64,000 bases of DNA from positions 73,906,953 through 73,970,952 of the forward strand of contig CM049311.1 in assembly GCA_026874595.1 (NCBI GenBank), given 5' to 3'. Each line of letters opens with the position of its first letter. The first letter of the stretch is position 1. The notes below the pieces were generated by a model. That model was not told where the DNA came from. It did not search any database and saw only the letters and a program-made list of their open reading frames with translations. The translations under genes were made by a program, and so were the position numbers. The stretch is from Sipunculus nudus (lineage: Eukaryota; Annelida; Sipuncula; Golfingiida; Sipunculidae). Positions 57,961 to 64,000 of this stretch are shown here, one piece after another.

Positions 57961-58259
57961 ACTAATATCATCCTGTTTTGTCTTGTATCTATGTTGTCTG
58001 TTGTGTTTTGTTATAGTCAGCTTTATGTTTGTATTGTGTAATATATTCTGTCTTGTAACCAGAGGTGAGGCAGATGTTTGTTTTTAAAACAATCAGAACT
58101 GTAAAATGTGAATAAGTTTCCAACGGTAAATTTGGATCAGTTTGAGATTCTACGTCTGTATGAATTTATGTTCGTCGATATTTTGTTTTGTATCAAGAAA
58201 TGTCCACAAACTGTGAAAAAAATAATAGCTATTGTTTCAACGCTTATTAATCACACAGG

Positions 58260-58295
<36 letters not shown>

Positions 58296-59110
58296 ACATG
58301 TTTTACTGTATGTTCTAAACACAAAAAACATCGATGATTCCCAGGGAATAACACCATCAAAATAAGTTACTGCAGAATATGTAATAGTTTTTCGCAGATT
58401 CTGCTCATGCTTTCGTGCTGTCAACTTCTCCTTCTTTGTCTCACATGTTCTGATTTCGCGGGTCTCTTGATCCCGATATTGGACTTGATTTCAGAAAAAA
58501 AGTTTTCCTCATTCATGGTGTCAGTAGCTTTATGTCATGTACTTTTCTTGGTTTCCTAGTATGGAAGGTAAATGTCATCAACTCATCATTTATAATTACA
58601 ATAACACGGCTTAATAATACAAAATTATGTACCTGTGGTAACTGCCGTATACAAAGTAAACAAGTGAAGATAACGTCTAATTTCAGGTGAAGTAAATTAG
58701 TAACTTTCCAGTTTTACATGGTTTTTTGCTATCTATCAAATCAAAGCTTATTGTAGTCTTCCTTTATCAACGCATAGCACGAAAGACGAGCACACACAAC
58801 CCATATAGATGAAGCAATTTCCAGACAATGATTCTAATAAACCGTAGTCATTTTTTTAATCTGAGGAAGGAAACGATATTTTTAACTTTGAAGAAAAACT
58901 TTCGCTTCATCCCGCCCAGACGTGACCTTTTCGAATATCTTTAAAACTGCATGATTGTCAGGATATAATAATTTGCGACATTGTATCTATTATAATTTCT
59001 GTCAGGTCTATCGAGACATCTAAATAGACAAATTGCGCACGTGGAATACAATTTTATTTTTCTGTCTTAGTGGACGTCTTCAGAATTTAATATAGCGGTT
59101 ATTGCAGGCG

Positions 59111-59152
<42 letters not shown>

Positions 59153-59780
59153 TTCTAGCACACACACACCCACACACACACAAATATATATTTAATCCAT
59201 ATTTTTCATATATCTCTAGAGTCCTGGTATTTAATAGTAATGATGATAATGATACTGAAATGGACAATGTGTCATTCATTAGATAAAAATAAAAGCTTTA
59301 ACTGCACTGGTTCTCAGAGAATAATTAGTGGATGACAAATATTGGTTATTTGCTGAAAGTGGATTATTTATAGGGTTATAAATTTCCGATTCGCAACGTA
59401 CGATGATGTGACCGAAATATTTTTTTCAGTTTCATCCATGTTGAAAGTAAATATAGACGAACTCTGAATTTCAAAACAATTTTTTTATAACAATAATTGA
59501 AAAAAATTGAGAAATTTGTCGTTCGTACCCAATACTGACCTCATTGCTAACTGGCGGTTTGTGTTGGGATAAATTATATAAACAAGAAAAAGCACGTATT
59601 TTGTAAGATCTATATACGAAAGTGTCATGTCTAAGGACTAAAGCCTACTATATTTTTACAGCCAGGTTAATGTAGTTTACCAACAATACGAAAAAAAAAC
59701 CTTATTTCACCCGAACACTGCAGATGATAATTACGCGCAATGCGCGTGCTAGAGGAAAAGCTAAGGGCGTCTTTACTCCT
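57961..59780. other. Gene-free stretch with microsatellites
   Basis: (CA)n-(TA)n at 58260-58296, (TA)n at 59113-59149 and (CA)n at 59158-59183. Otherwise AT-rich DNA without recognised features. Confidence 0.55.
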
Positions 59781-59782
59781 TG

Positions 59783-59832
59783 TCTATTCTACACTCCTTT
59801 AATAATTGTCTATTCTACACTCCTTGTATCTT
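59783..59832 (+). repeat. Outlying units of the 18-bp minisatellite
   Basis: TTGTCTATTCTACACTCCTT occurs twice here, about 550 bases before the main array, suggesting the array once extended further or was split. Confidence 0.7.
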
Positions 59833-60229
59833 TTTTCATCCATATAGAAGATCCGCTTTTCATGCTACTGTTGTTGTATTAACTTTAACTGTAAATACTC
59901 CCACATGACTAACATCATGCAATATCGATCATAACCAATCAGCAAAACTAGTAACAACATAACGATAGGTAGGGGGTTATTAATGTCTTATTTAATTAGA
60001 CAAACATTTATACAAGCGACAAAAAGGTTTATAAGCAGCGGAAATCATCAAAAACTGAAATTATCAAAGCAAGCGGGAGGGCTGGCGGGCGTCCCTGGAG
60101 AAACTAGCGCAATTCTTTGCCGTGCATGCCAGAGACACACCTGTATGAAAGCAATGAACCGTAACAAGACTATGCCGCCAATTGTTAGTCCGTCCCGAGG
60201 TCTCCCGTTTGATAAAATTTCAACAAAAA

Positions 60230-61315
60230 AAATTCACACTATTCTACAATCCTTGACTATTCAACACATCTTGTTTATTCTACATCCCTCGTGTATTATG
60301 CGCTCCTTGTCTGTTCAATTCTTCATGTTTATTCCACAACCATTCTCAGTCTTACAGTCATTTCCATTCACACTCCCTTTTCTAAAGTTCTTGTCTAACC
60401 TACACTCCTTGTTTATTCTACATTTCTTGTCTATTCTGTAGTCCATATCAATTCTACAATTCTTGTGTATTCTATAGTCCATAGCTATTCTACACTCCAT
60501 GTTTATTCTACATTCCTTGTCTAATCAACCCTCCATGTCTATTGTATACTGCCCTTGTTAATTCTACACTTCTTGTCGATTCTACACACGTTGTTAATTC
60601 TACACTTATTGTCGATTGTTTACTCCTTGTTAATTCTATACTTCTTTTCTATTCTACACTCCTTGTTAATTCTACACTTCTTGTTGATTCTACACTCCAT
60701 GTTAATTCTAAACTTCCTGTCGATTCTACACACCTTTTTAATTCTATACTTCTTGTTAATTCTACACTTCTTGTCGATTTTACTCTCCTTGATAATTCTA
60801 CATAAATTGTCTACACTTCTTGTTAATTCTACGCTTCTTGTTAATTCTACACTCATTGTTAATTCTAGCCCATAGTCTATTCTACACTCCTTGTTAATTC
60901 TAAACTTCTTGTTAATTCTACACTTCTTGTTGATTCTACACTCCTTGTTAATTCTAAACTTCCTGTCGATTCTACACACCTTTTTAATTCTATACTTCTT
61001 GTTAATTCTACACTTCTTGTCGATTTTACTCTCCTTGATAATTCTACATTGATTGTCTACACTTCTTGTTAATTCTACGCTTCTTGTTAATTCTACACTC
61101 ATTGTTAATTCTAGCCCATAGTTTATTCTACACTCCTTGTTAATTCTAAACTTCTTGTTAATTCTACACTTCTTGTCGATTCTACACTTCTTGTCTATTC
61201 GATCTACACTACTTGATCATTCTACACTTCGTGTTGATTCTACACACCTTGTTAATTCTACACTTCTTGTTAATTCTACACTTCTTGTCGGTTCTACACT
61301 CCTTGTTAATTCTTT
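60230..61315 (+). repeat. 18-bp minisatellite with 246-bp higher-order repeat
   Basis: The unit is ATTCTACACTTCTTGTTA with many variants; about 50-60 units run in phase with occasional slips. A block is duplicated with a 246-bp offset (CTTCCTGTCG at 60713 and 60959; AGCCCATAG at 60867 and 61113), including shared irregularities such as TTTTACTCTCCTTGATAATT. The 18-bp period keeps frames open on both strands (60555-60875 plus, 60620-61102 minus), giving repetitive Leu/His/Ser or Arg/Ile/Lys products that are not genes. Confidence 0.96.
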
Positions 61316-61504
61316 TTAGTTTCCGATCAAGGGAACCTAGTTAATGTAACCTCCCCTAGACGGCTCCAGGTTCAACCTACTGCACCATGACAAGTCCAGA
61401 AATCTCCGTTACACAGCGTGTGCTAGCCAACGGTCACTTGATCGGCGACAACTGCGCTGCACGCACATGCCCTTTAATTGCTCCGCTTTGTGTCTTTAAT
61501 TACA
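61316..61504. other. Probable 5' leader of the DIRS-like element
   Basis: Non-repetitive, GC-richer sequence between the minisatellite and the first ORF of the retroelement. The element's left terminus was not identified. Confidence 0.4.
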
Positions 61505-62650
61505 ATGGGACGGAGAAATACGCGGAGACACACTTCGCAGGGCTACTCTACTGAGCCTGTGGAAAAAGAAATGAATGCACCACAGAAGTTACAAGAAACA
61601 GACTTCGGTTTGTGGTCAGCTTAGGCCCGACTCTCCTCAAAAACTGTCCACATCATCGCTGAGCAAGACTGTCACGTCGTCGAAGTTTTGAAACTTCTGA
61701 CGACAGCGGACGTAAGCGAGTTCGACTTATCCCTTGGCCAGCACAAACTGCAAATAGCGGCTATTGATAGACTGAAGAAAGCAGACAAGCAAGAGGACAG
61801 GGCGGCTAGCGGCTCCACACAACCACAGGTCAAAGAATCTGAGCTGACGGGTCCAACCGATTTGGCGGGAAATCTCGCTCCTCTGGACGCCATCTTGGGA
61901 AGTCTTGGTTCCGACCGGGGCAGAGAGCGACATACAAGAGGTGAGTCTATGGCAAAACCCTGTCTGATACCAGATTATGTGGCTAGGAATCCCCATACCC
62001 TAGTTCCGGAAAAAATTGTTGGCCATTCAGGAGAATTTAATTTGTCATTAAAACCCACAGTTCCCAGTAAACCGAAATTGGATTCAATTTCTCCACAACA
62101 GTGGGCTGTCGCAAACAACCGTATCCTAGCAGAGGGCATTCTGATGGGCGATATTACTGGGGCAGCCATCCTGAAATACGTCGAGTATTCGGCTTATATC
62201 GCCGATCTCACAAGCGCTGGGTACAGCTGGCATAGCGTCATAGAATATGACAATGAGTACCGATGCCAGCAGTCCGCTATGGAATTCGAATGGGGTTACG
62301 AGCCCCCTCACCTCACAACTTTGACCTTAAAACTAAAACAAAGCAATCCATCGGGGCCTCCTAAACAAAAAAGTAAAACTCAGCGAACGATCAGCCCGTT
62401 TGCCGACAGTTTAACGTCGGTAAGTGCAACTTACTCGGGAATTGTAAATACAAACACGTATGTCTACTACTGGGTTGTAATCCGCCACATCCTCAGATCC
62501 GCCACGAGAACCCATTGCATAAATCACCACATCTTTCACATCTTAAAGCAAGGGTGTGGAGCACGGAACTGGAACATGATCCTGACAAAATGTTCCTTGT
62601 TGAGGGAATCACAAATGGGTTTCGGGTATAAGAACCTCCGGAAACCGTAA
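61505..62650 (+). pseudogene. DIRS-like element: Gag-like ORF
   Basis: An ATG at 61505 opens a frame that runs, apart from one TAG at 61622-61624, in phase with the 320-codon frame ending at 62650. The translation includes a SAM-like EVLKLLTTADVSEFDLSLG segment, a central block (QQWAVANNRILAEG, ILKYVEYSAYIADL, YDNEYRCQQ) typical of the Gag-like protein of DIRS elements, then a Cys/His segment (NCKYKHVC in another frame) that implies a frameshift near 62430. The protein would bind RNA in a particle; here it is broken. The nearest open start after the stop is not an ATG. Confidence 0.72.
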
Positions 62651-63290
62651 AACCGATTAGAGTTAATAATTACAAATCGGCTATCGCGCACAAGGACAAA
62701 ATTGAAAAACAGATTCGCGATGAACTGGCCGAAGGCCGCTATGTCTTTACCTCTGAAATTCCGTTCATAACGAGTGCCTTAGGTGAGGTCAACAAAAGCG
62801 ATTCGTCGGATATCCGTTCAATCCATGACTGTAGTCGTCCTTTCGGTCACGTAGTAATTGACTACGCGACTATCCCCGAAAAAGTACGTTATCAATCCGT
62901 CGATGACGCGGCTAAAATAATTACACCAGGCGCTTTCATGGCAAAAATAGATTTAAAATCAGCATATCGGTCGGTCCCTGTACATCCCTCATTTTGGCGA
63001 TACCTCGGATTACGATTGCGTTTTTCCCATGAAAATCATCAAACCTTTATGTTGGATACCTGACTACCATTTGGCAGTAAATTATCACCGAACATTTTTT
63101 ACAGACTCACGCAAGCAGTTCGGCGAATGATGGCTCGTAAAAGGTATGATAATATTGTCGTTTACCTTGACGGTTTTCTGATTGTATCCCCATCTAAGGA
63201 TCACTGTTCACAAACTATGAACGCATTGAACGTTCTTTTGCGAAGCCTCGGGTTTTTGATCAACTGAAAAATGTAGATGGCCCCGCCCAA
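62651..63290 (+). pseudogene. DIRS-like element: reverse transcriptase
   Basis: Blocks in order: KQIRDELAEGRYVF, IRSIHDCSRPFGH, the DLKSAYRSVPVHPSFW block with the first catalytic Asp (about 62945-62990), LPFGSKLSPNIFYRL and the active site. The active-site motif reads YLDG at 63163-63174 where YLDD is expected, one base away. A TGA at 63061-63063 sits where an Arg codon is usual (CGA to TGA), and another TGA replaces a Trp near 63265. These show neutral decay. The block architecture is that of DIRS/Ngaro-type reverse transcriptase rather than gypsy. Confidence 0.82.
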
Positions 63291-64000
63291 ATTCCTTGGT
63301 TTTTTGGGGCATCGAAATTGATTCCCGTGCCATGATTCTGTCCTTGCCGGAGAATAAACTGCAAGAGTTTGAGGCAGAGCTTAGAAGTTTTTGCGTCAGA
63401 TCGCGCGCAACATTAGAGCAACTACAGTCGTTAGCGGGCAAACCAAACTGGGCTTCCCAGGTAGTCAAGGGAGGTAGAACTTACCTTAGACGGATTCTAG
63501 ATTGTATGAAAAATTGCGCCGGCCTCACCACAAGGCCAAGCTGCCGTCTACTGTCCAGCGAGACATAGCTTGGTGGCTCTTTCTAATGAGGACGTTAAAC
63601 GGGAGTTGCCTCATCAAGCGATCCACCGCGCAGCACGCCATGTTTACCGATGCGTCCAAACAAGGCGCTGGGTTTGTATATGGTCATGACTGGGGTTATG
63701 TTAGTTTCCCACAAGACCTGCCACAAGCAGCCGACGCTCATTTTAACTGTAAAAAACCCTGGCGGTTGTATTTGCGGCAAACCGCTGGGCTAAGCAATGG
63801 GCTAACTCGACCGTTACAGTATTTACTGATAACGCCACGACAGTTGCATCACTAAGGAAGGGCGCTTGATTCAATCCACTTGTCATGGAAGCACTCCGTT
63901 TTTTCTTCTGGTTATCAGTCGTATTTAATTTCAAAATATGCGCCCATTTTATACCAGGAAAATACAACTTACTCTCTGATGCTTTTTCCAGGCTACACCA
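63291..64000 (+). pseudogene. DIRS-like element: RT connection and RNase H, cut by window edge
   Basis: Reading across frames: GIEIDSRAMILSLPENKL and LEQLQSLAGKPNWASQVVKGG (63296-63568), then DIAWWLFLMRTLNG, then RNase H with a FTDASKQGAGFVYG block (about 63645-63690), a DAHFNCK segment in place of the usual DLHIN-KE, a TDNATT-like segment (about 63825) and a FIPGKYNLLSDAFSRLH end (about 63950-63998). These are hallmarks of DIRS-group RNase H. Several frameshifts are present. The methyltransferase-like and tyrosine recombinase regions expected downstream would lie beyond the window. Confidence 0.8.

Noticed and set aside
60542-61319. Repetitive Leu/His/Ser and Arg/Ile/Lys frames
   Set aside because: They are produced by the 18-bp minisatellite on either strand; no unique coding sequence is present.
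1-64000. CRISPR array or bacterial operon
   Set aside because: The tandem repeats have no unique spacers of constant size, and no bacterial-type genes occur anywhere.

Overview
The window looks like intergenic DNA from a metazoan, most likely an aquatic invertebrate and plausibly a mollusc. This is inferred from the mixture of element types, not from any host gene. It is AT-rich by eye, dense in homopolymers and (TA)n tracts, and has no operons, ribosome binding sites or bacterial-style gene spacing. I found no convincing host protein-coding exon in 64 kb. Every recognisable coding stretch belongs to a decayed transposable element: two fragments of one Ty3/gypsy family, an L1/Tx1-like LINE, and a DIRS-like tyrosine-recombinase retroelement cut by the right edge.

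Layout. 1-2.5 kb: low-complexity DNA with a GGTTCC/GGAACC-rich repeat. 2.5-6.5 kb: first copy of a ~3-kb foldback-type element with inverted arms of ~113-165-bp subrepeats and a tRNA-like module, carrying an inserted LTR. 6.5-12.4 kb: mostly unassigned. 12.5-14.9 kb: a 2440-bp hAT-type element with a perfect 8-bp target duplication and internal ~156-bp tandem repeats. 15-28 kb: SINE fragments, three solo LTRs, hairpins, simple repeats and several repeat-poor islands. 28.3-33.6 kb: second foldback copy with its unique middle inverted relative to the first, interrupted by two LTRs of the same family and by a 711-bp element with a 9-bp target duplication. 34.8-36.7 kb: a ~435-bp direct duplication. 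40.2-42.5 kb: gypsy fragment on the minus strand. 43.6-46.9 kb: a Harbinger-like MITE (44-bp inverted termini, TAA duplication) inside an AGTACT-rich repeat. 51.7-54.4 kb: gypsy fragment on the plus strand, followed by a 69-bp minisatellite. 56-58 kb: LINE remains. 59.8-61.3 kb: an 18-bp minisatellite with a 246-bp higher-order duplication. 61.5 kb to the end: DIRS-like element.

How the parts relate. This is a layered graveyard of elements, not a pathway. Nested insertions give relative ages: foldback elements are older than the solo LTRs and the 711-bp element inside them, and the AGTACT repeat is older than the MITE. The two gypsy fragments place an integrase-type region directly after protease, and the longer one has reverse transcriptase after integrase. 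That is the order described for Gmr1-type Ty3/gypsy elements rather than the usual order. The strongest candidate for an undescribed family is the foldback element with its tRNA-like module.
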